64,000 bases of DNA, taken from positions 62,001 through 126,000 of the forward strand of contig NZ_JABXOF010000003.1 of assembly GCF_013375155.1 (NCBI RefSeq), in the 5' to 3' direction. Made by a program: the position numbers and the translations under genes. The stretch's first letter is position 1, and every line of letters begins with the position of its first letter. Shown piece by piece: positions 9,675 through 18,846 of the stretch. This DNA comes from Serratia ureilytica (GTDB taxonomy: Bacteria; Pseudomonadota; Gammaproteobacteria; Enterobacterales; Enterobacteriaceae). The notes beneath the pieces were generated by a model that worked only from the letters and a program-made list of their open reading frames with translations, made no database searches and was not told the origin of the DNA.

Positions 9675-10730
9675 ATGACAGACAGCCAGGCATTTGAACA
9701 ACAAAGCCTCGATAATCTGCTGAGCTATTGGCGGCGCCACCGCCGCCTGCCGGGCGCGCGTTATCCGGCCGGCCCGACCGACACCCTGTGCGACGTGCCG
9801 GGCGTCAGCGTCGGGCATCACACGCTGGCCGACGGCGAATGTCAGACCGGCGTCACCGCCATCGTACCGCCGGGTGATCTGTTCAACCAGCCGCTGCCGT
9901 GCGGCAGCGCGGTGCTCAACGGCTTCGCCAAGCCGCTGGGGCTGGTGCAGCTGAACGAACTGGGGGTGCTGCAAACGCCGATCCTGCTGAGCAACACCTT
10001 CGCGGTCGGCACGCTGTTCAACGCCATGGTGCGGCGCAGCTGCCGGCGCTATCCGCAGATCGGCCGCGGCAGCGCCACCATCAACCCGCTGGTGCTGGAG
10101 TGCAACGACGGCTACCTCAACGATATTCAGGCGATGGCGGTGCGTGAGGAGCACGTCTTCAGCGCGCTGGATAACCATTCCACCCGCTTTGCGCGCGGTA
10201 GCGTCGGTGCCGGGCGCGGCATGAGCAGTTTCGGCTTGAAAGGGGGCATCGGCACCGCCTCGCGCTATTGCCCGGGGCTCGGCACCACGCTCGGCGTGCT
10301 GGTGCTGGCCAATTTCGGCACTCTCGACTCGCTGACGCTGAGCGGCGTGCGCGTCGGCCAGGCGCTGGGCAAGCTGTTGGCGGATCCGCCGCCGCAGGTG
10401 GACGCCGGTTCGGTCATCATCATCATCGCCTGCGATCGGGCGCTGGACAGCCGCCAACTTAACCGCATCGCCCGCAGAGCAGGCGCGGGCCTGGGGCGGG
10501 TGGGCAGCCATTGGGGGCACGGCTCCGGCGACATTGCGCTGGCGTTCTCCACCCGATTGTTGGGGGCCACGCTGCCGGATGAACGGCTGGAGCCGCTGTT
10601 TGCGGCGGCCGCGGACGCCACCGAATACGCGGTGCTGGATGCATTGCTGAGCGCCGAGGGCGTCAGCGGTTTCCAGCAGCACGATCGTATGGCACTGGGC
10701 CCGCTGCTCGATCGGCTGGCGGCAAATTAA
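9675..10730 (+). CDS. P1-family (DmpA/BapA-type) aminopeptidase
   Basis: A 351-residue N-terminal-nucleophile hydrolase of MEROPS family P1, whose members release N-terminal D-, L- or beta-amino acids after self-cleavage into two chains. Family motifs are visible: the NTFAVGTLFNA segment, GAGRGMSSFGLKGGIGTASR and the processing site G245/S246 in DAGSVIIIIACDRAL, where Ser246 would become the nucleophile. No signal peptide is seen, so it probably acts in the cytoplasm. The start at 9675 follows GAGGG; an upstream in-frame extension is not supported. Sixteen bases separate it from an M55 aminopeptidase gene, pointing to a joint role in peptide recycling. Confidence 0.88.
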   Translation: MTDSQAFEQQSLDNLLSYWRRHRRLPGARYPAGPTDTLCDVPGVSVGHHTLADGECQTGVTAIVPPGDLFNQPLPCGSAVLNGFAKPLGLVQLNELGVLQTPILLSNTFAVGTLFNAMVRRSCRRYPQIGRGSATINPLVLECNDGYLNDIQAMAVREEHVFSALDNHSTRFARGSVGAGRGMSSFGLKGGIGTASRYCPGLGTTLGVLVLANFGTLDSLTLSGVRVGQALGKLLADPPPQVDAGSVIIIIACDRALDSRQLNRIARRAGAGLGRVGSHWGHGSGDIALAFSTRLLGATLPDERLEPLFAAAADATEYAVLDALLSAEGVSGFQQHDRMALGPLLDRLAAN

Positions 10731-10746
10731 ATAACGGGAGTGTGAT

Positions 10747-11571
10747 GTGAAAGTCTTTATCTCTGCGGATATTGAGGGTATTGCCGGCGTGATGCGGCCG
10801 GAGCAGTGCAACCCGGCCCACGCCGACTATGCGGCGGCGCGCGAGCTGATGGAGCAGGAGGTCAACGCCGCCATCGACGGCGCTTTTGCCGGCGGCGCCA
10901 CCGAGGTGACGGTGGCCGACAGCCACGCCATGATGCAAAACCTGCGCGCCGATCGCATCGATGCGCGGGTGCGCCTGGTGCAGGGCAAGCCGCGTGGGTT
11001 GTCGATGGTGGAAGGGCTGCAGCATCAACGTTACGACGGCCTGATGTTTATCGGTTATCATAGCGCCGCCGGCGAACGCGGCGTGCTGGCGCATACCATC
11101 AACGGCCGGGCCTTTTATCGCGTTAGCCTGAACGGCGAGGCGGTAGGCGAAAGCGATCTGTATGCGGCGATGGCGGCGGAGTTGAACGTGCCGCTGTGGT
11201 TGGTGAGCGGTGACGACGAGCTGCAACGTTGGATTGCTGAACGTTATCCGCAATCTGGCTATGTTTGCGTAAAACGCGCCATCTCGCAAACCGCCGCCGA
11301 ATCGCTCAGCCCACAGCGGGCGCGGGCGGAGATCCGCGAACGGGCGATGCAACAGGTGCGCCAGGGCGCCAGACTGCCGGTAGAGCGCCGCTTCATGCCG
11401 CCTTACCGGCTGACGCTGATGGCGGCCAAACCGGTGCTGGCGGATCTGTTCAGCCTGGTGCCCGGCGTGGAACGCCAGGACGCGCTCACCGTGGCCTTCG
11501 ACAGCGACAACATGGCGGCGCAAATCAACCTGCTCAGCGTCTTCTCCTATCTGGCGACGACGCAGAGTTGA
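10747..11571 (+). CDS. M55-family metallo-aminopeptidase (DppA-like)
   Basis: A 274-residue protein starting with GTG after GGGAG. It has the M55 metal ligands in the usual places: Asp8 and Glu10 in ISADIEGIAG, His60 in VADSHAM and His105 in FIGYHS, with Glu131/Glu135 downstream. The family archetype is the zinc D-aminopeptidase DppA of Bacillus, which acts on D-Ala-containing dipeptides as a self-compartmentalised decamer. The length matches the family. Directly downstream of the P1-family peptidase, it likely forms a two-gene operon. True substrate stereochemistry cannot be told from sequence. Confidence 0.88.
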   Translation: MKVFISADIEGIAGVMRPEQCNPAHADYAAARELMEQEVNAAIDGAFAGGATEVTVADSHAMMQNLRADRIDARVRLVQGKPRGLSMVEGLQHQRYDGLMFIGYHSAAGERGVLAHTINGRAFYRVSLNGEAVGESDLYAAMAAELNVPLWLVSGDDELQRWIAERYPQSGYVCVKRAISQTAAESLSPQRARAEIRERAMQQVRQGARLPVERRFMPPYRLTLMAAKPVLADLFSLVPGVERQDALTVAFDSDNMAAQINLLSVFSYLATTQS

Positions 11572-11574
11572 CTC

Positions 11575-11598
11575 CGGTGCGGGGGCCTGCCCGCACCG
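11575..11598. terminator. Hairpin after the peptidase operon
   Basis: A nine-base-pair perfect stem (arm CGGTGCGGG, loop GGCCTG) begins 4 bases after the M55 stop codon. There is no clear U-tract, so it may be a weak terminator or a 3'-end stabiliser. Confidence 0.5.
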
Positions 11599-11728
11599 CA
11601 CGATTCTCCAATAGAAAAACCCTCTTCAACATTAAGTCTACTGAATAATAGGCTACGCTAATTATTGCTCTGTTGCGCTATATCACCTGACGAACGCGAC
11701 AAGCCATTCCCATAACAAGATTTGTTTC

Positions 11729-11758
11729 GCCGAAGGCAGTGACGCCTTCGGCTTTTTT
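11729..11758 (+). terminator. Intrinsic terminator in the leader of the molybdenum hydroxylase operon
   Basis: Stem GCCGAAGGC / GCCTTCGGC with a six-base loop, followed by six T residues (11753-11758). The T-run ends one base before the GGAG ribosome site of the gene at 11772. It is far stronger than the hairpin at 11575 and lies where it would block transcription into the operon from upstream, so it may be either an upstream terminator or a regulated attenuator. Confidence 0.75.
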
Positions 11759-11771
11759 GGAGTCATGAGCA

Positions 11772-13994
11772 ATGAGCATATCCCAAGTTCCGCTTTCGCG
11801 GCGGCGGTTTATCGTCGGCGCCGGGGCGTTGGTGATCGGCGCCTATCTGCCGTCCACCGGCGCGCTGGCGCGCTCGAACGCCCCGGCCGCCGCCGGCGCG
11901 ACGGCGTTTGACGCCAACGCCTTCGTCCAGATCGGCGCCGACGGCATCGTCACCGTCATCAGTAAACACACCGAAGTGGGCCAGGGGGTCTATACCGGCA
12001 TGGCGACGCTGGTCGCCGAAGAGCTCGGCGCCGACTGGGCTCAGGTGCGGGTCGTGGCCGCGCCGGTGGATACCAATATCTACAAAAACCTGGCCTTCGG
12101 CTTCCAGGGCACCGGCGGTTCCAGCTCGGTCGCCAATGCCTATGAACAGATGCGGCGCATGGGCGCCATGGCGCGCGCGCTGCTGGTGCAGGCCGCCGCG
12201 CAGAGTTGGAAAACCTCCGCGCAGGAAATCACCGTGCAGGCGGGTAAGATCCGCCATGCCGCCAGCGGGCGCGAAGCGGGTTTCGGCGAGTTCGCCGAGT
12301 TGGCCGCCACGCTGCCGCCGCCCGATCCCGCCAGCCTGGCGCTGAAGGATCCGGCCAATTTCACCCTGATCGGCAAAACGCGCGGTCTGCACCGCGTCGA
12401 TTCACTGGCGAAAACCAACGGCAGCGCGCAATTCTCGCAGGATATCCACGAGCCGGGCATGTTGACCGTCACCATCAAGAAACCGCCGCGCTTCGGCGGC
12501 AAGGTGGCGACGTTTGACGCCGAACGTGCGTTGGCGGTGCCGGGCGTGGTGGCGGTGAAGCAAATCGCCACCGGCGTAGCGGTTTACGCCAACAATACCT
12601 GGGCGGCGATCCAGGGGCGGGATCGGCTTAGGGTCACCTGGGACGATGCGCAGGCAGAGCGACGCAACACCGAGGAAATCTACGCCGAGTTCCGCCAGGT
12701 GGCGCAGAAAACCGGCGTGGTGGCGAAGAGTCTCGGCAAGCCGGACGAGGTGTTCGACAAGGCCGACAAGGTGATCGAGGCCGAATACACCTTCCCCTAC
12801 GTCGCGCACGCGCCGATGGAGCCGCTGGACGGCTATCTGTTCTGGGACGGCGAGAGCGTCAAGGCGCGCTACGGCTGCCAAATTCAGACGCTCGACCATA
12901 AGCAGCTGTGCGATCTGTTCGAGTTGCCGCCGGACAAGGTACAGATTGAAACCATTCTGGCGGGCGGCAGCTTCGGCCGTCGCATCGATTTAGGCAACCC
13001 GACGCTGGGGCCGGATCTGGCGGCCGACATGGCGGCGGCGGCCAAGGGCATCGGCCCCGGCCACGGCGTGAAAGTGGTGTGGACGCGCGAGGACGACATC
13101 CGCAACGGCTGGTATCGCCCAATGATCCTGCATCGCCTGCGCGGCGCCATTCGCGGCGGCAAGGTGGTGGGCTGGACCGATACCGTAGTCGGCCACTCCT
13201 GGACGCGCCACAGCGCGATGGATGCGCTGGTGGTCAACGGCCTCGATCAGATGATGGTCGAGGGCGCCAGCGAGGTGCCTTATACCTTCGAAGCTTTCCG
13301 CTGCGATGCACATATCGTGCCCGGCAAGGTGCCGACCACCTCGCTGCGGTCGGTCGCCAGCACCCACACCGGCCACGCGGTGGAGAGCTTTATCGATCAA
13401 CTGCTGCAGGAAAGCGGGCAGGATCCGGTGGAAGGGCGGCTGGCGCTGATGGGCGACGCGCCGCGCGCGGCGGGCGTGCTGCGGGCGGTGGCCAAAGCCG
13501 CTGATTGGCAGGGCGCCAAGGTGGTGGACGGACGCGCGCGCGGCGTGGGCGTCGCCAAGGCGTTCGACACCTATGTGGCGCAGGTGGCCGAGGTATCGAT
13601 CGGCGAAGGCGGCATCCCGAAAGTGCACAAGGTGTGGTGCGCGGTGGACTGCGGCGTGGCGGTGAACCCCGACGTGATCCGCGCGCAGATCGAAGGCGGC
13701 ATCGGCTACGGCCTGAACCTGGCGCTGTACGGCAATATCACGCTGAAAGACGGCGTGGTCGAACAGTCCAACTTCAATAATTTCCGCCCGCTGCGCATCA
13801 ATGAGATGCCGGAGGTTGAGGTGATCATCGTGCCCTCGACCGAGAAACCGACCGGCGTAGGCGAACTGGGGGTGCCGACCATCGCTCCGGCGGTCGGCAA
13901 CGCGCTGGCGCTGCTCGGGCGGCCGCGCGCCTCGCTGAGCCTGCCGCTGCATAATCCCACTGCGAATCCGGCGTCTGACAAGGAGAGAACCTGA
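11772..13994 (+). CDS. Tat-exported molybdopterin-binding hydroxylase large subunit (isoquinoline oxidoreductase beta type)
   Basis: A 740-residue protein with a twin-arginine signal ([18 protein letters not shown], about residues 9-35) and the molybdopterin-binding fold of the IorB / aldehyde oxidoreductase branch ([40 protein letters not shown] with the catalytic Glu). It hydroxylates aldehydes or N-heterocycles in the periplasm using water as oxygen source. The stop overlaps the start of the 2Fe-2S subunit by one base and a cytochrome c gene follows, so the complex is complete as an operon. A terminator-like hairpin lies in its leader. Substrate unknown. Confidence 0.9.
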   Translation: MSISQVPLSRRRFIVGAGALVIGAYLPSTGALARSNAPAAAGATAFDANAFVQIGADGIVTVISKHTEVGQGVYTGMATLVAEELGADWAQVRVVAAPVDTNIYKNLAFGFQGTGGSSSVANAYEQMRRMGAMARALLVQAAAQSWKTSAQEITVQAGKIRHAASGREAGFGEFAELAATLPPPDPASLALKDPANFTLIGKTRGLHRVDSLAKTNGSAQFSQDIHEPGMLTVTIKKPPRFGGKVATFDAERALAVPGVVAVKQIATGVAVYANNTWAAIQGRDRLRVTWDDAQAERRNTEEIYAEFRQVAQKTGVVAKSLGKPDEVFDKADKVIEAEYTFPYVAHAPMEPLDGYLFWDGESVKARYGCQIQTLDHKQLCDLFELPPDKVQIETILAGGSFGRRIDLGNPTLGPDLAADMAAAAKGIGPGHGVKVVWTREDDIRNGWYRPMILHRLRGAIRGGKVVGWTDTVVGHSWTRHSAMDALVVNGLDQMMVEGASEVPYTFEAFRCDAHIVPGKVPTTSLRSVASTHTGHAVESFIDQLLQESGQDPVEGRLALMGDAPRAAGVLRAVAKAADWQGAKVVDGRARGVGVAKAFDTYVAQVAEVSIGEGGIPKVHKVWCAVDCGVAVNPDVIRAQIEGGIGYGLNLALYGNITLKDGVVEQSNFNNFRPLRINEMPEVEVIIVPSTEKPTGVGELGVPTIAPAVGNALALLGRPRASLSLPLHNPTANPASDKERT

Positions 13995-14452
13995 TGATTC
14001 ATTTAACCGTAAACGAGCAGCCGCTGACCTTTGAGGGCGATCCGCACATGCCGCTGCTGTGGTTTCTGCGTGACGAAGCCGGCCTGACCGGCACCAAGTT
14101 CGGCTGCGGCATCGCCATGTGCGGCGCTTGCACCGTGCATCTGGACGGCGTGCCGGTGCGTTCGTGCATGACGCCGGTCTCCGCCGCCGCCGGCAAGAAA
14201 ATCACCACCATCGAAGCCGTGGGCGCCACGCCGGAAGGCAAGGCGGTGCAGGAAGCTTGGCTCAACCTGGACGTGGTGCAGTGCGGTTACTGCCAGTCCG
14301 GCCAGATCATGAGCGCCAGCGCGCTGCTGGCCCAGAGCAAAAACCCGAGCGATGCGGACATTGACGCGGCGATGGGCGGCAACGTCTGCCGCTGCGCCAC
14401 CTATGTGCGCATTCGCGCCGCCATCCACCAGGCCGCCAAGGCGTTGGGTTAG
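13994..14452 (+). CDS. 2Fe-2S subunit of the molybdenum hydroxylase (isoquinoline oxidoreductase alpha type)
   Basis: A 152-residue protein with two 2Fe-2S clusters: the plant-ferredoxin-like N-terminal site ([14 protein letters not shown] plus the Cys in RSCM) and the C-terminal helical site ([10 protein letters not shown] and NVCRCATY). It carries electrons from the molybdopterin subunit to the cytochrome c encoded next. It has no signal peptide of its own, so it is presumably carried through the Tat system bound to the large subunit, as known for related complexes. The start overlaps the preceding stop (TGATG), indicating translational coupling. Confidence 0.93.
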   Translation: MIHLTVNEQPLTFEGDPHMPLLWFLRDEAGLTGTKFGCGIAMCGACTVHLDGVPVRSCMTPVSAAAGKKITTIEAVGATPEGKAVQEAWLNLDVVQCGYCQSGQIMSASALLAQSKNPSDADIDAAMGGNVCRCATYVRIRAAIHQAAKALG

Positions 14453-14463
14453 GGAGAGATGCG

Positions 14464-15768
14464 ATGAGCAACGCCTTGAAAGGGCTGTTATGGCTGATTA
14501 TCGCCGTGGTGGTGTTGGCGGGAGGATACGCGCTGTACACGCTGCTGCGGCCTGCCGGCGCGGAGCCTGCGGCGCCGATCGCCGGGGCGCCGGCCGGCAT
14601 GACCGATAAACTGGCGCGCGGCGAATACCTGGCGCGCGCCGCCGATTGTGTGGCGTGCCATACCGCGCCGGGCGGCGCGCCTTATGCGGGCGGCTTCGCC
14701 TTTAAACTGCCGTTCGGCACCATTTACGGCACCAACATCACCGCCGACAAGGAGACCGGCATCGGCAACTGGAGCGACGATCAGTTCGTGCGCGCGGTGC
14801 GTGAGGGCATCTGCCCGCAGGGTAACCTGTATCCGGCGATGCCGTACACCTCGTACACCGGGCTGAGCCGCGACGACGTGCTGGCGATCAAGGATTATCT
14901 GTTCAGCCTGCCGCCGGTGAAACAGGCCAACCCGCAAAACGATCTGTCGTTCCCGTTCAATCAGCGTTGGGGCATGAAATTCTGGAACCTGGCGTTCTTC
15001 CAGGAGCAGCGCTTCGCGCCGGATCTCAACAAGGATGAACAGTGGAATCGCGGCGCCTATCTGGCGACGGCGCTCGGCCACTGCGGCGAGTGCCATACGC
15101 CGCGCAATCTGGGGTTCGGCCTTAACCAGAGCAAGCACCTGAGCGGTGAAGTGGTGCAGGGCTGGTTCGCCGCCAACATCACGCCGGACAAACAGACCGG
15201 CATCGGCGGCTGGAGCGACCAGCAGCTGTCGCAATATCTGGCCACCGGTCATGCGCCGGGGCGCAGCAGCGCCGCCGGCCCAATGGCGGAAGCGGTGGAA
15301 AACAGCCTGCAGTTCCTGACGCCGGAAGATAATCTGGCGCTGGTGAAATACCTGCGCGATATCGAACCGATCGCCGGCGACGGCGCCGCAACGGTGAACT
15401 TGCAGCCGAAGGGCGCGGGGGCTTCCACACCGATCCTGCCGGGCGGGCAAGACAGCTCGCTCGGGCGCCGGGTGTTCGCCAACGACTGCAGCGGCTGCCA
15501 CCAGTGGAACGGGCCGGGCCGCCAGAGTGAGTATGCGTCGCTGGTCGGCAGCACGGCGGTGAACGATCCGCAGGGGCGCAGCGTGGTGCAGGCCATCCTG
15601 AAGGGGACAAGCATCAGCGTCGGCGAGCGGCATGAGATGATGCCGGCGTTCGGCAGCGCGTATTCCGACGAGGAAGTGGCGGCGGTCGCCAACTTTGTGG
15701 TCGGCCATTTCGGCGACAAGCAGGGCAAGGTCACCGCCAAACAGGTGGCGGAGCAGCGCAAGCAGTAA
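14464..15768 (+). CDS. Membrane-anchored three-haem cytochrome c
   Basis: A 434-residue protein with an uncleaved-type N-terminal helix (about residues 7-28) and three CxxCH sites starting at Cys62, Cys207 and Cys342. The layout is that of the cytochrome subunit of membrane alcohol/aldehyde dehydrogenases. It would accept electrons from the 2Fe-2S subunit and pass them to quinone or the oxidase chain at the periplasmic face. It lies 11 bp downstream of the 2Fe-2S gene with a ribosome site (GGGAGAG). The C-terminal cytochrome part of the gene at 1-3559 has the same three-haem design. Confidence 0.9.
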   Translation: MSNALKGLLWLIIAVVVLAGGYALYTLLRPAGAEPAAPIAGAPAGMTDKLARGEYLARAADCVACHTAPGGAPYAGGFAFKLPFGTIYGTNITADKETGIGNWSDDQFVRAVREGICPQGNLYPAMPYTSYTGLSRDDVLAIKDYLFSLPPVKQANPQNDLSFPFNQRWGMKFWNLAFFQEQRFAPDLNKDEQWNRGAYLATALGHCGECHTPRNLGFGLNQSKHLSGEVVQGWFAANITPDKQTGIGGWSDQQLSQYLATGHAPGRSSAAGPMAEAVENSLQFLTPEDNLALVKYLRDIEPIAGDGAATVNLQPKGAGASTPILPGGQDSSLGRRVFANDCSGCHQWNGPGRQSEYASLVGSTAVNDPQGRSVVQAILKGTSISVGERHEMMPAFGSAYSDEEVAAVANFVVGHFGDKQGKVTAKQVAEQRKQ

Positions 15769-15773
15769 AGAAA

Positions 15774-15800
15774 GCGGCGAGGGAGATTCTCCCTCGCCGC
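15774..15800. terminator. Hairpin between convergent genes
   Basis: A twelve-base-pair perfect stem (GCGGCGAGGGAG / CTCCCTCGCCGC, loop ATT) fills the 36-bp gap between the convergent cytochrome and cupin genes. It lacks a T-run but is symmetric, so it could act on both strands. Confidence 0.6.
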
Positions 15801-15804
15801 GGCG

Positions 15805-16974
15805 TCAGCGGCTGCGCCGCGACATCACCCGTTTGTCTTTCGGTCTATCCTGCCAGTCCTCAACCTGATTATTGAAGTTGTCCGCCAGCAGGTAGGCCGG
15901 GGTTTTCGCCAGCCAGTCGGACAACGAAATATCCTGATAAATGCCGTTGTCCATCACGATCAGTACCTTCAAATCCTCATCGCCGATGTTCTCGATGTAA
16001 TGGCCGAAGCCCTGCGGCACGTAACCGACGTCCGAAGGGGCGTACTCTTCCGTCTGCGCGTGGCCGTGCGAACTGAACACCGTCATGCGGCCTTTGCCGG
16101 CAATATAGTATTGCCATTCGTTGGCATTGGGGTGCCAGTGCAATTCCCGGATTGCGCCGGGTTTCACGATCTCGATGATGCCGGTCATGGTGGTGGAAAT
16201 GGGAAATTCTTTCGACGACACCAAATGAACGCTGCCGGCGTCATTTTCAAAGAACGGCTTTTGCTTCATTAATTCATAGCGATGGGTCAGCGGGGCGTTA
16301 TTTAATCCGCCGTCGCTTTTCGGCAATGGCAATGTGGGCGGAACGGCGCCGCCGACAATATAAGCCTCGCCCTGTTTGGCCTTGGAAAATACCGCCGCCG
16401 GCATGTCGACGCTTTTTTCCAATACTTCTTTCGGCATATGCGCCACCCAATCGGTAATGCTGAAGGTGCCGAATTCGGAGAAGTGGCCGTTATCAAACGC
16501 CAGAATAAAATGCGCGCCGTCCGCCAGCGCCTGAATGGAATGGCCATAGCCTTTCGGGAAATACCAGACGTCGCCGGGGCCGAAGTCCGCCACCTCACAT
16601 TTGCCTTCGGGATCGAGGATGGTGATGCGCGCATGGCCTTCCAGCATAAACGCCCATTCGGCGGCGATGGCGTGCCAGTGCAGTTCGCGCACGCCGCCCG
16701 GCTCCAGCGTCATGTCGACGCCCGCCACGCCTTCGGAGATCGGGAATTGCTCGACGGTGGCTTCGCGCGCCCAACCGTTGGGCAGGCTGCGCTTTTTGCT
16801 GTCGGTGAATTTGTATTTATAGAGATGCTGCGCATCGGCAGGCGGCTGATAGCTGCTGGGGGGCACGATATTGCGATGGTCGTCGGCAGCGGCATTTTTG
16901 GCGATGCCGCCGATCATGCCGGCGGCGGCCGCGCTGACGGCGGAGACTTTCAATATATCACGACGTGATAGCAT
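15805..16974 (-). CDS. Tat-exported bicupin of the oxalate decarboxylase family
   Basis: A 389-residue protein with a Tat signal (SRRDILKVSAVSAAAAG) followed by two cupin domains. Each has the Mn-binding set of oxalate decarboxylase: His99, His101, Glu106, His145 in the first and His279, His281, Glu286, His325 in the second. Overall similarity to OxdC is high (WYFPKGYGHSIQAL, FSITDWVAHMPKEV). The active-site lid, SENST in Bacillus OxdC, reads SEFGT at 166-170: the essential Glu is kept but the next two residues differ. It would convert oxalate to formate and CO2 in the periplasm, though oxidase activity is possible. Start at 16974 follows GGAG. Confidence 0.85.
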   Translation of the reverse strand: MLSRRDILKVSAVSAAAAGMIGGIAKNAAADDHRNIVPPSSYQPPADAQHLYKYKFTDSKKRSLPNGWAREATVEQFPISEGVAGVDMTLEPGGVRELHWHAIAAEWAFMLEGHARITILDPEGKCEVADFGPGDVWYFPKGYGHSIQALADGAHFILAFDNGHFSEFGTFSITDWVAHMPKEVLEKSVDMPAAVFSKAKQGEAYIVGGAVPPTLPLPKSDGGLNNAPLTHRYELMKQKPFFENDAGSVHLVSSKEFPISTTMTGIIEIVKPGAIRELHWHPNANEWQYYIAGKGRMTVFSSHGHAQTEEYAPSDVGYVPQGFGHYIENIGDEDLKVLIVMDNGIYQDISLSDWLAKTPAYLLADNFNNQVEDWQDRPKDKRVMSRRSR

Positions 16975-17264
16975 AGCGTTTTCTCCAATATAAAACCGTG
17001 CGCCTGCAGCAGCAGGCGACAGGGAAGGCGCGATCGCCATTGAAATGATTTTTTGTCATCGGCGGGAATAGGCTGTGACCCTTAAATCCTAGCGGCTGGA
17101 ATGTATTGCGTAGGCGCTTATTTGTTTGCGTTTGTTACTAAGTGAGAGCGGGTTTAATTAATTAACCGGAAGTTGAATAGTCATGGATTGGAATTAATTT
17201 TCACCGCTCACAGGCTTAAATAAATAATAAACGAACGTCATTTTTTATTGGCCGTTCGGGCTTT

Positions 17265-18170
17265 TTATGACTGCCCCACGGTCTCCAGCACCAGCTGACG
17301 AAAGCGCTCGACGATCGGCGAGGCCGGGCTGCGGCGCAGCGCCAGGTAAAGCGGGGCGCTGAGCTGCGCTTCTGCGGCGAGAGTGCGGTAGACGATGCCG
17401 TCGCCGCCCAGCCGCCGCATGGAACCGGGCACGATTGACACCCCTAATCCGGCGCCGACCAGGCTGAGGGTGGCCGGCAGGCGCGGCGCTTCCTGCACGA
17501 TGCGCGGGCTGAAGCCGGCGCGGTGGCAGGCGGCCAGGATAGCGTCGTACAGCCCCTGGCCGGCCGGGCGGCGATAGAGAATAAACGCCTCGTGGGCCAG
17601 TTCGGCCAACGGCAGCGGTTGCTGCGTTTCTTGCGCCAGCCGGTGGCCCAGCGGCAGGGCGACGATCATCGGCTCGCTGAGCACTGGCTCGACGCTCAGG
17701 CCGGGAATGCCGTTGGCCGGCGAGCGCACGAAGGCGGCGTCGAGGCGCTGTTCCAGCAACGCCTCCATCAGTTCGCCGCTGCCGGCTTCTTCCAGTTGAG
17801 TGGTGATGCCCGGCAGGATGTCGCGGTAGCGGCGCAGCAGGTTGGGCACGAACGGGTGCAGCGCGGCGGAACTGGTGAAACCGATAGCGATGTGGCCCTG
17901 CTCGCCGCGGGCGGCGCGCTGCACCGCTTCGCGCAGGCGTTCGGCGCGCGCCAGCAGGGCGCGGGCTTCTTCGAACAGCACGCCGCCCGCTTCGGTGACG
18001 CGCACGCCGCGCGGCAATCGCTGTAACAACTTCACGCCCAATTCGTCTTCCAACCCCTGCAACAGGCGGGTCAGCGGCGGCTGCTGGATAAACAGCCGCT
18101 CGGCGGCGCGGGTGATGTTGCCTTCTTCCACCACGGTGACGAACGCCCGCAGGCGACGCAGTTCAATCAT
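17265..18170 (-). CDS. LysR-family transcriptional regulator
   Basis: A 301-residue regulator with an N-terminal helix-turn-helix (MIELRRLRAFVTVVEEGNITRAAERL is cut here to its first turns: LRAFVTVVEEG) and the effector-binding domain. The start at 18170 has GAGG seven bases upstream; an ATG six bases earlier is also possible. It is divergent from the split chromate transporter genes at 18280, with about 110 bp between, and is the natural candidate for their control. The inducer is unknown. Confidence 0.87.
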   Translation of the reverse strand: MIELRRLRAFVTVVEEGNITRAAERLFIQQPPLTRLLQGLEDELGVKLLQRLPRGVRVTEAGGVLFEEARALLARAERLREAVQRAARGEQGHIAIGFTSSAALHPFVPNLLRRYRDILPGITTQLEEAGSGELMEALLEQRLDAAFVRSPANGIPGLSVEPVLSEPMIVALPLGHRLAQETQQPLPLAELAHEAFILYRRPAGQGLYDAILAACHRAGFSPRIVQEAPRLPATLSLVGAGLGVSIVPGSMRRLGGDGIVYRTLAAEAQLSAPLYLALRRSPASPIVERFRQLVLETVGQS

Positions 18171-18279
18171 TGCCATACCTCAAAGGTATCTTTCTTTGTT
18201 CCGGAATGCATTAGACATCATGGCACGGCGGCGCGCATGATACCAGACATCAAAACAAGCGATGTGGAACGGCAATGTC

Positions 18280-18846
18280 ATGTCAGATATCAATACGTTA
18301 AAACCGCACCCGGCGGCAGCGCCGGGCAACGCGGCGCTGTTTTTGGGCTTTCTGTGGCTGGGGCTGATCGGCTTCGGCGGCGTACTGCCGATGGCGCGCA
18401 GCATGTTGGTGGAACGCCGGCGCTGGCTGAACGCGGAACAGTTCACCGAGCTGCTCGGCCTGTGCCAGTTTTTGCCCGGCGGCAATGTGATCAACCTGTC
18501 GGTGGCGGTGGGGATGGAATTTCGCGGGCTGCGCGGCGCGCTGTGCGCCTTGCTGGGCCTCATCAGCGCGCCGACGGCGATCGTGGTGGGGCTGGGCGTG
18601 GTGTACGCCCGCTTCCAAAACGATCCCCATGTGCAGCATGTGTTCGCCGGGCTGGCCGCCGCGGCCGCCGGGCTGCTGCTCTCGACCGGGATCAAGATGC
18701 TGCTGCCGCTGCGCGGCAAATGGCCGGCGCTGGCGATCGTCGCGCTGGCGCTGATCGCCATTGCCTGGCTGCGCCTGCCGCTGTTGCCGACCATGCTGGT
18801 GCTGGCGCCGCTGAGCATTCTGCTGATGTGGCGGTGGCCGTCATGA
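18280..18846 (+). CDS. Chromate transporter, N-terminal-type half (CHR domain)
   Basis: A 188-residue membrane protein with a single CHR domain: FLWLGLIGFGGVLPMARS and LGLCQFLPGGNVINLSVAVG match the first half of ChrA. Short-chain ChrA proteins work as pairs and export chromate or, in physiological terms, perhaps other oxyanions. The chosen ATG at 18280 aligns with the family; an ATG at 18262 gives six more residues and neither has a strong ribosome site. Its last four bases overlap the start of the second half (ATGA), so both halves are co-translated. Confidence 0.85.
   Translation: MSDINTLKPHPAAAPGNAALFLGFLWLGLIGFGGVLPMARSMLVERRRWLNAEQFTELLGLCQFLPGGNVINLSVAVGMEFRGLRGALCALLGLISAPTAIVVGLGVVYARFQNDPHVQHVFAGLAAAAAGLLLSTGIKMLLPLRGKWPALAIVALALIAIAWLRLPLLPTMLVLAPLSILLMWRWPS

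Noticed and set aside
17215-17264. Possible terminator after the LysR gene
   Set aside because: Arms CGAACG / CGTTCG are separated by a long loop, and the T-runs are not placed right for either strand.
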